Source: Methylobacterium sp. Leaf108 (GTDB lineage Bacteria > Pseudomonadota > Alphaproteobacteria > Rhizobiales > Beijerinckiaceae). From it: a stretch of 64,000 nucleotides of DNA. A program made the position numbers and the translations under genes. Location: positions 64,639 to 128,638 of the forward strand of contig NZ_LMND01000035.1 of NCBI RefSeq assembly GCF_001423265.1, read 5' to 3'. Positions 1-8,018 of this stretch are shown piece after piece. Every line of letters starts with the position of its first letter. Within the stretch, counting starts at the first letter, position 1. Below the pieces are notes generated by a model. The model searched no databases, had not been told where the DNA came from, and saw only the letters and a list, made by a program, of their open reading frames with translations.

Positions 1-774
1 GATGAGACATGGGTTTCCCAAGAGCAGAGGCCCTTGGACAGGTTCACAGGGTAGGACCCCGATATCCGCAGCGCTCGACCCTGGACCGCAAAAAGCCCGC
101 TCTCCGACATCTCGGCTGGCCCGAGGCACGAACGGCGGGAGCACAGGCCGCGATTTGAGCTGAGGGGATGAGAGGACTGCCCTCGACCACGGGCGCCGGG
201 CGGTGAGCGTCGCGGATCCACCGATCGCGGCGGAAGCGGCTTGAGTTGGGGCTGATGCGCGTTCGAAGTCGTGCCGTATCGGCCGCTTCTGCGCCCCTGA
301 AACCGCTTCCGTCGCGATGTCCGTCAGTGCTGCTACGCTTCGGGCCGAACCGGTCCCTCAGGCGATCCTGGCAGCGTCCTGCTGGGGTGGAGTCATTCCT
401 GTCTCCTTCAGCGTCGACCGAAGACCCTCAGCCCAATACTTTAGGCTTGAGCCTTCTGTGCTTCACCGGCGAAGCACAGGGGTAGAGTGCGACCGGATCG
501 GGACGTCGTCAAGCACTTTGAGAGTTCTTGTGGTCGATGACGCTTGACGGAGCGATACCGAACGCGCCGCATCCCTTGCAATTCAAACACTTGCGGCGAA
601 TTTGCAGGCGCTGCAAAAACGCTCTGTGTTCGATCGCTACCCCCGTGAACCGGCCGACATACGGCTCGCGGGAGCCTGCTCGACCGGACCTTGCCCGGAC
701 GGGTGGAGCGACGCGGAGGGTGATCCGGGGAGAGGCGAGGAGGGCCGGCCGACGGGATCATGGGGCGGAGGAGA
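1..774. other. Left-edge stretch without a supportable gene
   Basis: No reading frame here shows a recognisable domain, a convincing ribosome binding site or codon use like the neighbouring genes. The minus-strand frame from about 357 to the window edge stays open, but it has no start or motif I can support. Two inverted repeats are visible: a 9-bp stem at 456-479, and 8-bp arms at 507-514 and 542-549 (CGTCAAGC / GCTTGACG). The stretch may be the region beyond the 3' end of the efflux operon plus the edge of something outside the window. Confidence 0.5.
456..479. repeat. Perfect 9-bp stem-loop
   Basis: CTGTGCTTC (456-464) and GAAGCACAG (471-479) pair perfectly around the six-base loop ACCGGC. 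There is no T-run, so it is not a classic terminator. Its role is unknown. Confidence 0.6.
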
Positions 775-1779
775 TCAACCGCCCGCATGCGTCCTGGGCG
801 GCGGGGAGAGGTGGTTTTCCGCGCGCCCCTCGCCGGTGCCCAGCACCCGGTCGCGCAGGGCCATGAGCCAGTCTCGCCCATGCGCCCCGGGCTCACCCAC
901 CGACACGGTGGCGGTCATGCCGGCGACCAGGGTGACGCCGTCTGGCACCCGGTCGATCCGGATGCGCACGGGGACCCGCTGGGCCAGCCGCACCCAGGTG
1001 TAAACGGGATCGACGTTGGGCAGCCCCTGCGTGCTCGGCGCGGCGTTGCCGCTGCTGATGCCCAGGGTGATGCTCTCCACCGTCCCGGCCACCGGGGCGG
1101 CGTAGCCCATGAGTTCGGCGGTGGCCCGGTCGCCGACACGGATGCCGGCCATCTTGGTCTCTTCGAAGTAGCCGTCGATCCAGAACGAATCGGTGTCGAT
1201 CACCGCGATGTTGACGGTGCCGGTGGTGGCGTAGTCGCCCCTGCGCAGCAGCAGATTGGTGACGCGGCCGCTGACGGGCGAGCGCACCTGAGCCCGCTCC
1301 AGGTTGAGCCTGGCCTTGGCGAGGCCGGCCCGGGCCGAGGCCAGCGCGGCCTCGGCGATCCGGGCGGTGCCGGCGTACTGCTGCTTTTCCTCCACCGAGG
1401 TGGAGAGGGTGGTCAGCGCCTCGCGCCGGGCCGCCTGGGTGCGCTTCACCTGGAGGTCGGCCTCGCGGTTCTCGACCTCGGCCTCGGCCTGGCGGATGGC
1501 GATCTCGAAATCGACCGGGTCGATCACGTAGAGCACGTCGCCCTTGGCCACCGCCTGGTTGTCGACGACCCTCAGGTCGACGATCTGGCCCGAGACCTGG
1601 GGCGCGACGCTGGCCACCTGCACCCGCACCCGGCCGTCGCGGGTCCAGGGGGCGACCACGTAGTAGCGCCACACCACGATTGCCGCGACGAGCGCGGCGC
1701 CCAGGATCAGACCGGTGAGGAGGAGCCGCCCCAGGCGGGCGAGGCGACGGGAACGGCGGGGAGCATGGTCGGGCATCAC
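775..1779 (-). CDS. HlyD/EmrA-type membrane fusion protein (AaeA-like)
   Basis: This is the periplasmic adaptor of an efflux pump, linking the inner-membrane FUSC protein encoded upstream to an outer-membrane channel. The 334 residues begin with a basic stretch and one membrane anchor (about 17-40, ending VVWRYYVVAP). A biotinyl-lipoyl half-motif (VASVAPQVSGQIVDLRV), a helical hairpin (about 95-180), the second lipoyl half (VRSPVSGRVTNLLLRRGDY) and a beta-barrel domain follow. Length and order fit AaeA (p-hydroxybenzoate efflux) rather than the longer RND adaptors. The start overlaps the stop of the DUF1656 gene by 4 bp, so the three genes form one operon. The substrate is inferred from family only. 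No outer-membrane partner gene is adjacent. Confidence 0.9.
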   Translation of the reverse strand: MMPDHAPRRSRRLARLGRLLLTGLILGAALVAAIVVWRYYVVAPWTRDGRVRVQVASVAPQVSGQIVDLRVVDNQAVAKGDVLYVIDPVDFEIAIRQAEAEVENREADLQVKRTQAARREALTTLSTSVEEKQQYAGTARIAEAALASARAGLAKARLNLERAQVRSPVSGRVTNLLLRRGDYATTGTVNIAVIDTDSFWIDGYFEETKMAGIRVGDRATAELMGYAAPVAGTVESITLGISSGNAAPSTQGLPNVDPVYTWVRLAQRVPVRIRIDRVPDGVTLVAGMTATVSVGEPGAHGRDWLMALRDRVLGTGEGRAENHLSPPPRTHAGG

Positions 1780-1970
1780 AGGAACACGATCAGGAGGGCG
1801 AGGAGGCAGACGTAGATCCCGGCCTCGGCCAGCGGCGGGTTGGCGACGTAGCGCGACAGGCGCAGGCCGGCGAAAAGCCGGCGCAGCAGCACGAGCAGGA
1901 GCAGCGCGCCGGCGGCATAGGCGAGGAACGGCGAGACCAGGACGCCGCCGATATCGAGGTCATGGAACAT
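1776..1970 (-). CDS. DUF1656 small membrane protein (AaeX-like)
   Basis: A 64-residue protein with two hydrophobic segments (about 10-28 and 45-64) and the family-typical beginning MFHDLDIGGVLVSPF. DUF1656/AaeX proteins occur almost exclusively between the FUSC and HlyD genes of AaeAB-type efflux operons, as here. Its biochemical role is not established. The ATG at 1970 is preferred over the in-frame ATG at 1985 because it matches the family N-terminus. It overlaps the end of the FUSC gene by 11 bp, indicating translational coupling. Confidence 0.85.
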   Translation of the reverse strand: MFHDLDIGGVLVSPFLAYAAGALLLLVLLRRLFAGLRLSRYVANPPLAEAGIYVCLLALLIVFL

Positions 1971-3999
1971 CGGCGCGCCTCGCATCCGTCCGGGCCGGCA
2001 GCCCGAGCCGCCTCAGGAAGCGGCCGTGGTCGTGGACGAGGGCGGCGGCCGTGGCGAGATCGCCGGCGGCCCGGGCGATGCACCCGCGGGTCGCCGCGTC
2101 GCCCCCGCGACCGGCCTCCACGAGGGCGCGGCCGGCGCGCTCCATGGCGGGGCCGTCGAGGGCGGCGAACGCCCGCCGGCCGGAGGCGACGGGCGTCTCC
2201 AGGGCCGGGATCCGGTCGAGGACGCGGAACTGCCCGTGCGCTCTGGCCGCGGCCGCCTCCAGGCGCGAGAGCGCGAAGGCGTGGGCCATGGCCATCGCCC
2301 GCACCGCGCCGCTGCCGGAGGTCCACTGCGCGAACTGGAGCAGGCGGTCGCTGTTGAGGCTGGTGCGGGTGGTGGCGTCGCCCCCGTCTCCGGCCAGCGC
2401 GTCGAGGAGGGAGCGGCGGGCCGAGTCGAGGGCGAAGGCGCGGTGGCGGGCGGGGGTCAGCGGCAGAATCACCCGCACCGCCACCGACAGGATCACGGCG
2501 GCCACCACGACGAGGAAGGCGTTGCCGAGGAAACCCTGCGGATCGTAGCCCTGCGGATTCGAGGGCGACAGCAGCACCGGAAAGAACACGAGCAGGATGA
2601 AGCCGACCGAGAAGGTCGCCGGGTTGAGGCAGAGGAAGCAGGCCACGGCCACCACCGGCGCGATGGCGATGGCCAGGAGCGGGAAGCCCTGCACGCCCGA
2701 CAGCATGCCGAACAGGACGAAGCCGGCACAGGCGGACGCCAGGGGCATGCCGATGAGGACGCCGCGGGCGAAGGCCTTCGGATTCGGTGCGGTGGTGGAC
2801 AGGGCGCCCATGGCCGCCACCTGGACGAGGGCGAAGGTGGTGCCGGGCCAGCCGGTGGCGACGAAGAACAGGGCGGTGAGGCCGAAGGCCAGCGCCACCC
2901 GCGCGGCCCCGCGCAGGGCGACCGGCCCGTCGCGATGGGTGGGCAGCGACACGGTGCGCAACGGGCGGCGTCCGGTCTCGAGGCTGGCCAGGCCGTCCTC
3001 GGCGTGAACGACCGCCTCGGCGACGTCCAGGGCCCGCTGCAGGACGAGGATGGTGCCGAGGTCGTCGCCCTCGGCTACGCCCGCCTCGACCAGGGCGTGG
3101 AGATCGGCCGCCACCAGGGTGGAATCCTCACGCGAATCCGGCGCGAGGAGGCCCCGGCAGAGCCCTAGCGCCTCTCGCGGCCGCGGACCTTGGTCGGGGC
3201 AACGCCGCGCAGCCTCGGCGAGGGCCCGGGCCGCGGCCGTCATGGCGTAGAGGGCGGCGATGGTGCTGCGCGCCCCGGCGGAGCGATGGTCACCGTCGCG
3301 GAATTCCTCGCGCACGGCCACCGCATCGCCGCGCAGGGCCGCCACCCGCCGGATCAGGGCGGCGGTGCGCTCGGGCCCCGGATCGGCCCTGGTCAGGGCC
3401 TCGCGGGCGAAGGCCCTGGCCTCGGCATGGGCGTCGGCGAGGCTCCGGCGCAGGCCGCGCCAGATCCCGGGCGCCCCCAGGGCATCGTTGACGAGGGTGA
3501 CGACGAGGATCCCCACGGCGATGGCAGCGACCCGGTCCACCGCGGCCTCGAAAGTGGCCTGGGGGGCATCGATATGGGCGATGGCGACGATCGCCACGGT
3601 GTAGCCCGAGAGCATCGCGCCGTAGGAGCGCGTATCCTGCAGGAACTGGCCGACGTAGACGCACAGGCTCAGCCAGGCGGTGAAGGACACCAGGAGCAGG
3701 ACCCGGTCCTGCGCGAACAGGCCGATCAGCGCGAGCCCGACCACGGCCCCGACCAGCGTGCCGAGGAAGCGATAGGTCGCCTTGGCGCGCGCCTGACCGC
3801 GCTTGGGTTGCGCGAGGATGGCGACGCAGACCATCGCCGAGGAGGCGCTGGCGAGTTGCAGCCAGAACGCCATGCCGAGGGCGAGCACCATGGCGAGCCA
3901 GATCCGCAGGGCGAAGGCCCAGGCGGCCGGCGCCGGGACCAGCGCCTCGATCCGGTCGAGCGCCCGGTCGAGGCGGGAGACCGCGGCACGGTCGCTCAC
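1960..3999 (-). CDS. FUSC family inner-membrane efflux protein (AaeB-like)
   Basis: The transporter subunit of an aromatic-acid-type efflux system, about 679 residues. It shows the duplicated FUSC architecture. A first block of transmembrane helices (roughly residues 28-180, opening with AWAFALRIWLAMVLALGMAF) is followed by a soluble helical domain, a second membrane block (roughly 345-510) and a cytoplasmic C-terminal domain. The start is a GTG at 3999 whose GTGA overlaps the stop of the DUF4345 gene. An in-frame ATG at 4050 would lie inside that gene and is less likely. AaeB relatives export hydroxylated aromatic acids, but the substrate here is not visible from sequence. Confidence 0.88.
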   Translation of the reverse strand: MSDRAAVSRLDRALDRIEALVPAPAAWAFALRIWLAMVLALGMAFWLQLASASSAMVCVAILAQPKRGQARAKATYRFLGTLVGAVVGLALIGLFAQDRVLLLVSFTAWLSLCVYVGQFLQDTRSYGAMLSGYTVAIVAIAHIDAPQATFEAAVDRVAAIAVGILVVTLVNDALGAPGIWRGLRRSLADAHAEARAFAREALTRADPGPERTAALIRRVAALRGDAVAVREEFRDGDHRSAGARSTIAALYAMTAAARALAEAARRCPDQGPRPREALGLCRGLLAPDSREDSTLVAADLHALVEAGVAEGDDLGTILVLQRALDVAEAVVHAEDGLASLETGRRPLRTVSLPTHRDGPVALRGAARVALAFGLTALFFVATGWPGTTFALVQVAAMGALSTTAPNPKAFARGVLIGMPLASACAGFVLFGMLSGVQGFPLLAIAIAPVVAVACFLCLNPATFSVGFILLVFFPVLLSPSNPQGYDPQGFLGNAFLVVVAAVILSVAVRVILPLTPARHRAFALDSARRSLLDALAGDGGDATTRTSLNSDRLLQFAQWTSGSGAVRAMAMAHAFALSRLEAAAARAHGQFRVLDRIPALETPVASGRRAFAALDGPAMERAGRALVEAGRGGDAATRGCIARAAGDLATAAALVHDHGRFLRRLGLPARTDARRADVP

Positions 4000-4403
4000 G
4001 CGACCGGCTCGTCGGCCGCCAGACGCGCGATACGCGCCTGCCACAGGCACAGCAGCGGCGTGAGGAACAGTTCGACGGCGAGCGCGGCCAGCATGGTCAG
4101 GGAGGGCAGGCCGGTGAGGTAGAGGCCGAGGAGGCGGGCGAGGCCGCCCAGGACCACCACCAGGGTGAGGAAGCGAAACAGCCCGGTCTTGCCCTCGATC
4201 CCCGGCACGCAGGTCCAGAACAGGATGCCGATGCCCGTCAGCAGGCCCGAGAGGTAGCGGAAATGACTGTCGGCCGAGACGTCGGCGGCGCCGGCCCGGC
4301 CGATCCCGTCGATGCCGAACAGGACGCCGTAGGCACCGGCCGCCACCGGGATCACGGCGGCCAGGGCCACGGTGCGTTGCAGGAAGCGTCGTTCGGCGAT
4401 CAT
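3996..4403 (-). CDS. DUF4345 family membrane protein
   Basis: A 135-residue integral membrane protein with four predicted helices (about 8-30, 45-65, 75-95 and 100-122), fitting the DUF4345 family of unknown function. Family members often contain the SDSHFRYLSG-like segment seen here (SADSHFRYLSGLLTGIG). A longer reading frame to 4583 exists, but the ATG at 4403 gives the family-like beginning (MIAERRFLQRTVALAA). It is the first gene of the efflux operon and is coupled to the FUSC gene by a 4-bp overlap. The ribosome binding site is weak. Confidence 0.75.
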   Translation of the reverse strand: MIAERRFLQRTVALAAVIPVAAGAYGVLFGIDGIGRAGAADVSADSHFRYLSGLLTGIGILFWTCVPGIEGKTGLFRFLTLVVVLGGLARLLGLYLTGLPSLTMLAALAVELFLTPLLCLWQARIARLAADEPVA

Positions 4404-4575
4404 GGTCGGTCCGGCGGGGAGAGGGTCGTCACGGTTATCAGCGCGGCGATCCGCCGGACGTTCCGGGAAGACGGTGCGTTGCGGCACGAAGCTCAGGATA
4501 TCGACGGGATCCTCGGATGGTTCGCGGGGCCGATCGGCTCGGAGGAACCGGCCGGCGCCATCATAGGGAGGGACG

Positions 4576-5028
4576 ATGCTCACGATCCGCGACGCCGAAG
4601 CCGACGATCTGGCGGCGATCGTCGCCCTCTATGCGGCGGATACGCTGGGCGGCCACGGCGACGCCTGGACCGACGGGAACAAGGCCCACTACCGGGCCGC
4701 CCTCGCGGCGATCACCGCCGCGCCGGGCACGAGCCTCCACGTCGCCGTCGAGGATGGCGACATCGTCGGCGTGTTCCAGCTCGTGTCGTTCGTCACCCTG
4801 GCCGGACGCGGCGCCCGCCGGGCCAAGCTCGCCAGCGTTCAGGTCAGGGCCGACCGCCGCTCGCGCGGGATCGGCGCCTGGATGATCGGACAGGCCGAGG
4901 ACATCGCCCGCCGGCAGGGCGTGGCCCTGATCGAATTGTCCTCGTCGCGACTGCGCCACGACGCCCACCGCTTCTATGACCGCCTCGGCTACGAACGCGG
5001 TCACGAGGGGTTTCGCAAGCGGCTGTGA
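4576..5028 (+). CDS. GNAT family N-acetyltransferase
   Basis: A 150-residue protein with one GNAT fold. Beta-strands leading to VASVQV-type strand 4 (KLASVQVRADRR) are followed by the acetyl-CoA pyrophosphate loop RRSRGIGAWMI (motif A, R/Q-x-x-G-x-G/A). A C-terminal HRFYDRLGYERGHEGFRKRL segment is typical of small-molecule or amino-acid acetyltransferases. The start is supported by an AGGGAGG-like Shine-Dalgarno sequence just upstream. It is divergent from the efflux operon. The acceptor substrate cannot be told from sequence. Confidence 0.88.
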   Translation: MLTIRDAEADDLAAIVALYAADTLGGHGDAWTDGNKAHYRAALAAITAAPGTSLHVAVEDGDIVGVFQLVSFVTLAGRGARRAKLASVQVRADRRSRGIGAWMIGQAEDIARRQGVALIELSSSRLRHDAHRFYDRLGYERGHEGFRKRL

Positions 5029-5051
5029 CGCGCAGGGCCCGGGACGGGGCT

Positions 5052-5306
5052 TCAGGCCTTCTGCTCCTTCAGCTTCTTGACGCATTTGCTGAAGTACTGC
5101 GGCCACTTCGGGCCCTGCGTCGCCTTTTCGCTCACCGAGAGCGTGCGCCACTGGGCGCCGCAGGTCTTCTGGCGCTGGCGGGCCGCGCTCTGGCCGACCG
5201 TCATCTCCTTGGGCGCGTCCTTGGCGGCCGGAGCCTGGGCCACGGCGGGGAGAGGGATCGCGAGGGCAACGCCGATCAACGCGGCACAGACGAGACGATT
5301 CAGCAT
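5052..5306 (-). CDS. Small exported protein with PsiF-like Cys motif
   Basis: An 84-residue protein with a clear signal peptide (MLNRLVCAALIGVALAIPLP, cleavage after AVAQA at about 24). The mature part is basic, with two cysteines in the pattern RQRQKTCGAQW...WPQYFSKCVKKLK. This resembles the PsiF-type repeat found singly or doubly in small periplasmic proteins of alphaproteobacteria; the two cysteines could form a disulfide. The ATG at 5306 is chosen because it begins the signal peptide, although the frame extends upstream to 5558. The function is unknown. Confidence 0.75.
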   Translation of the reverse strand: MLNRLVCAALIGVALAIPLPAVAQAPAAKDAPKEMTVGQSAARQRQKTCGAQWRTLSVSEKATQGPKWPQYFSKCVKKLKEQKA

Positions 5307-5545
5307 CGGACGATCCCCACTAGGCTCCGCACACGGGCGATCATCCCAAGCGCAACCGCAGCCGCAGGGCAAGGGCGATGTCCACGTCCTGCAACCCTGC
5401 GCTGTGGATGATCGCGGTCGGATCGGCGCGAGGGATGCTTGAGCTCGGCGCCACAAGCGGTCTAGCTGAGCCCGCGTGCAACCTTCCCCCGCCCGCCGGC
5501 TTGAACCGGGTGGCGACCGCCCCTGACACGATCGAGACCAGCCGC

Positions 5546-6181
5546 ATGGCCATCGCACCGGGACACCCCATCGACGTCCACACCTGGAGCACGCCCAACG
5601 GCTGGAAGGTCCCGATCATGCTCGAGGAGTGCGGCCTGCCCTATCGGGTGGTGCCGGTGAACATCGGCAAGGGCGAGCAGATGGCGCCGGACTTCCTCGC
5701 GATCTCGCCCAACAACAAGATCCCGGCCATCGTCGATCCGGACGGGCCGGGCGGCACGCCGATCTCGGTGTTCGAATCGGGCGCGATCCTGCAGTACCTC
5801 GGGCGCAAGACGGGATGCCTCTACCCCGTCGACGAGCGCGCCCGCGTCCTGGTGGACGAATGGCTGGCCTGGCAGGTGGGCGGGTTCGGGCCGATGCTCG
5901 GGCAAGCGCACCATTTCCGGATCTACGCCGAGGAAAAGATCGCCTACGCCATCGACCGCTTCACGCAGGAGGCCCACCGCCTCTACGGCGTCCTCGACCG
6001 GCGCCTGGCCGCCCACGAGCACGTGGCGGGCGACTATTCCATCGCCGACATCGCGATCCTGACCTGGGCCAAGTACCACGAGAAACAGGGCGTCGACCTC
6101 GAGGGCCTGCCCCATGTCCGGCGCTGGCTGACCCAGGTGCTCGCGCGCCCGGCGGTGAAGCGCGGGCTGGCGGCGATCTAA
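5546..6181 (+). CDS. Glutathione S-transferase (Nu-class / YfcG-like)
   Basis: A 211-residue cytosolic glutathione transferase. The N-terminal thioredoxin-like domain carries the Nu/YfcG signature WSTPNGWKVPIMLEE, where Thr and Asn contact glutathione, the cis-Pro segment NNKIPAIVDPDGPGG, and FESGAILQYLGRKTG for glutathione binding. The helical C-terminal domain spans about 95-211 and contains GDYSIADIAILTW. Relatives of this class act as glutathione disulfide oxidoreductases or peroxidases. The ATG at 5546 is preferred because upstream in-frame residues do not match the family. A long stem-loop begins on the stop codon. Confidence 0.9.
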   Translation: MAIAPGHPIDVHTWSTPNGWKVPIMLEECGLPYRVVPVNIGKGEQMAPDFLAISPNNKIPAIVDPDGPGGTPISVFESGAILQYLGRKTGCLYPVDERARVLVDEWLAWQVGGFGPMLGQAHHFRIYAEEKIAYAIDRFTQEAHRLYGVLDRRLAAHEHVAGDYSIADIAILTWAKYHEKQGVDLEGLPHVRRWLTQVLARPAVKRGLAAI

Positions 6182-6218
6182 GCAGTCATTCGTGGGTCAC
6201 CCGACGAATGACTGCTTA
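6179..6218. terminator. 15-bp stem-loop beginning on the GST stop codon
   Basis: TAAGCAGTCATTCGT (6179-6193) pairs perfectly with ACGAATGACTGCTTA (6204-6218). The ten-base interior can itself form GGG/CCC pairs. The left arm contains the TAA stop of the upstream gene. No U-tract follows directly, so it may act as a 3'-end stabiliser or a factor-assisted terminator. Confidence 0.6.
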
Positions 6219-6284
6219 GATTTCCTTGATGGTGCAACATTTTTTCCTGCGAACCGCCAAACACTTCGCAGAGTGATGCTTGGC

Positions 6285-6545
6285 TCACGCCAAGCCCTTC
6301 ACCCCCTCCACGAGAGAGGTGGTGCCCTCCAGGGCGAGCGCGTTCTCGGCCAGCGCCGTGTGCTGGCTCCGGCGATCTCCTTACCCTTGTGGTCCTTAAG
6401 CGGGCCCTCGATGATCGAGACCCCGCCGTCGTCGTCTCGGCATCGACGGCGTCGGCCCGCTCGCGCGCGGCCTCGGACCTCCCCGGTCCGTCGGCGCTCA
6501 TGGCGACGAACCCGTCGGCCAGACCGCCGCGCAGACAATGCGACA
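6285..6545 (-). pseudogene. Decayed C-terminus of a BMP-family ABC substrate-binding protein
   Basis: Three short segments in three successive minus-strand frames reconstruct the end of a BmpA/Med-type solute-binding protein. They are GGLADGFVAMS...ARERADAV (about 6450-6540), SIIEGPLKDHKGKEIAGAS (about 6370-6425) and ALAENALALEGTTSLVEGVK, ending with a stop at 6285. The order and spacing match the family's C-terminus (binding-cleft end and LVEGV tail), but at least two frameshifts separate the pieces and everything upstream is missing. Intact relatives bind nucleosides or similar ligands for an ABC importer. The upstream end runs into a 14-bp tandem repeat that may mark the break. Confidence 0.65.
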
Positions 6546-6552
6546 GCGCGGC

Positions 6553-6594
6553 AGGGGTTCGGCGGCAGGGGTTCGGCGGGAGGGGTTCGGCGGG
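6553..6594. repeat. Three 14-bp tandem repeats
   Basis: Three consecutive units of AGGGGTTCGGCGGC/G (6553-6566, 6567-6580, 6581-6594) are followed by a partial fourth. They sit at the upstream edge of the broken BMP-family gene and probably reflect slippage during its decay. Confidence 0.7.
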
Positions 6595-6769
6595 AGGGGG
6601 AGGCGCGTCGCCCGCCCATTGATCGTGCGGCGCCTGTACGCGCGGGCATCCGGCCCCGGTCCGGCGCACGGAGGCGACGAGCCCTCGCCGAGACGCCGCA
6701 TCACGAAAAAGGGCCGGCCCTCCTCGCCGAACGCCGGCCCTTTCGCCCTCGGATACGGATGGGAGCGCC

Positions 6770-7021
6770 CTACCGGCCGTAGCCGTCCGGGACATGGCGG
6801 CGGGTGCGGACCGAACCGGTGCCGATGTCGTCGTGGCGCATCGCGTGGCCGCGGGCGTGCCGCTCCTCGGCGAGGTTGTAGGGGGCGGCACGGCCGGTGA
6901 GGCCGCCCGGGGCCGTGGCGGCGGGGATGCCGGCCGGGGCGTTGTAGCTCTGGGCGAGGGCGGCACCGGCCGAAAGGCTCAGCGCGGCGGCAAGCGCGGC
7001 GGCGGCGAGGCGATGGGTCAT
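6770..7021 (-). CDS. Small exported protein of unknown function
   Basis: An 83-residue protein with a signal peptide (MTHRLAAAALAAALSLSAG, cleavage about AALAQ-S at 24). The mature region is short, polar and rich in Arg, His and Gly (PYNLAEERHARGHAMRHDD) and has no recognised domain. The ATG at 7021 is chosen because it starts the signal sequence. The overall plan (short leader, disordered polar tail with a YN/PAG segment) resembles another small exported protein at 57958-58191, but similarity is weak. The upstream region holds a cluster of degenerate 14-bp repeats. Confidence 0.65.
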   Translation of the reverse strand: MTHRLAAAALAAALSLSAGAALAQSYNAPAGIPAATAPGGLTGRAAPYNLAEERHARGHAMRHDDIGTGSVRTRRHVPDGYGR

Positions 7022-7264
7022 GGCAATTGTCCGTGGGCAATCATGCGGTATCGGGTGTCGGGCAAAAGCGGCGACAGCGTACCGGGTTCCCGCCTTTTGG
7101 ACATGACGGCCCTGTGAAACGACAGACCAGGCCTGAGTCCCGTGCAACAATCGCGTGACCGTCATTCCGCGACGACCGCCGAACGGGATCGCTGCGGCCT
7201 CGGACACTGGGAAAAGACAACGGTCGCCAGCGTATCGTACCGGATACCGCCGATTTTTGCGGCG

Positions 7265-7348
7265 TCACGACCGATTTGGCACGACCGACTTGGCACGATC
7301 CTTTCGCGCCGGGTCCGCTTTGGCACGCCCGCCCGGCACGAACGACGG
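7265..7348. repeat. Degenerate 14-bp repeat array around TGGCACGA
   Basis: Six successive units of about 14 bp share the core GGCACGA/CCGA: 7265-7276, 7277-7290, 7291-7304, 7305-7320, 7321-7334 and 7335-7348. Two units (7277 and 7291) and a third (7321) begin TGGCACG. The array lies between the 3' end of purN and the start of the small exported gene, so it could be a protein-binding array or simple sequence. GG/GC spacing does not fit a sigma-54 promoter. Confidence 0.5.
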
Positions 7349-7360
7349 CGCCGCCCGCCG

Positions 7361-8017
7361 CTACAGGCTGCGCAGGGCGCCCTCGGGAAAGGCCACGTCG
7401 TCGGCGAAGACCACCCGGTCCCCGTCGAGGCGGGCCCGGCCGCCGGCGACCAGGGCGAGGGCCTGCGGGTAGAGCCGGTGCTCCTCGACGAGGATGCGGG
7501 CGGCGAGGCGGTCGGGGTCGTCGCCCGGCCGCACCGGCACGGCGGCCTGGGCCACGATCGGCCCGGCATCGAGCTCGGGCACCACGTAATGCACGGTGCA
7601 GCCGTGCAGGCGCACCCCGGCCGCCAGGGCCTGGGCGTGGGTATCGGTGCCGCGAAACAGCGGCAGCAGCGAGGGATGGATGTTGATCATCCGCCCGGCC
7701 CAGGCCTCCACGAAGGGCCCTGAGAAGATGCGCATGAAACCGGCCAGGCACACGAGCTCGATGCCCGCCGCCGTCAATTCGGCATGGAGGGCGGCATCGA
7801 AGCTGGCGCGGTCCGGAAAGGCGCGGTGATCGACGGCACGGGTCTCGATGCCCGCCGCCGCCGCATGGGCGAGCCCGGCCGCCTCCGGCCGGTTCGACAG
7901 GACGAGGGCGATCTCGGCCGGATAGTCGGGGGCCGCGGCGGCCGCCAGGATCGAGACCATGTTGGAGCCGCGCCCCGAGATCAGGATCGCGACGCGGGTC
8001 TTCCTCGGGTGCGTCAT
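7361..8017 (-). CDS. purN: Phosphoribosylglycinamide formyltransferase
   Basis: This enzyme transfers the formyl group of 10-formyltetrahydrofolate to GAR in the third step of purine synthesis. The 218 residues carry the start motif RVAILISGRGSNM (GAR phosphate loop) and the catalytic region INIHPSLLPLFRGTDTHAQ with the conserved His. HGCTVHYVVPELDAGPI follows, containing the catalytic Asp. Length matches the PurN family. It starts one base after the purM stop, so both are made from one transcript reading leftward. Confidence 0.97.
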   Translation of the reverse strand: MTHPRKTRVAILISGRGSNMVSILAAAAAPDYPAEIALVLSNRPEAAGLAHAAAAGIETRAVDHRAFPDRASFDAALHAELTAAGIELVCLAGFMRIFSGPFVEAWAGRMINIHPSLLPLFRGTDTHAQALAAGVRLHGCTVHYVVPELDAGPIVAQAAVPVRPGDDPDRLAARILVEEHRLYPQALALVAGGRARLDGDRVVFADDVAFPEGALRSL

Positions 8018-8018
8018 G

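Noticed and set aside
1..357. Open minus-strand frame running off the left edge
   Set aside because: It stays open for about 119 codons, but open frames are common at this GC. It has no start, ribosome site or recognisable motif.
3999..4050. ATG at 4050 as start of the FUSC protein
   Set aside because: It would lie deep inside the upstream gene. GTG 3999 forms a GTGA overlap typical of coupled genes.
5378..5545. N-terminal extension of the glutathione transferase
   Set aside because: The in-frame upstream residues do not match the family and would precede the usual thioredoxin fold start.
6553..6594. CRISPR array
   Set aside because: Repeats are 14 bp, directly abutting and without spacers. 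No cas genes are present in the window.
7277..7305. Sigma-54 promoter suggested by TTGGCACG
   Set aside because: The GG and GC doublets are not 10 bp apart in any of the repeats, so the -24/-12 rule fails.
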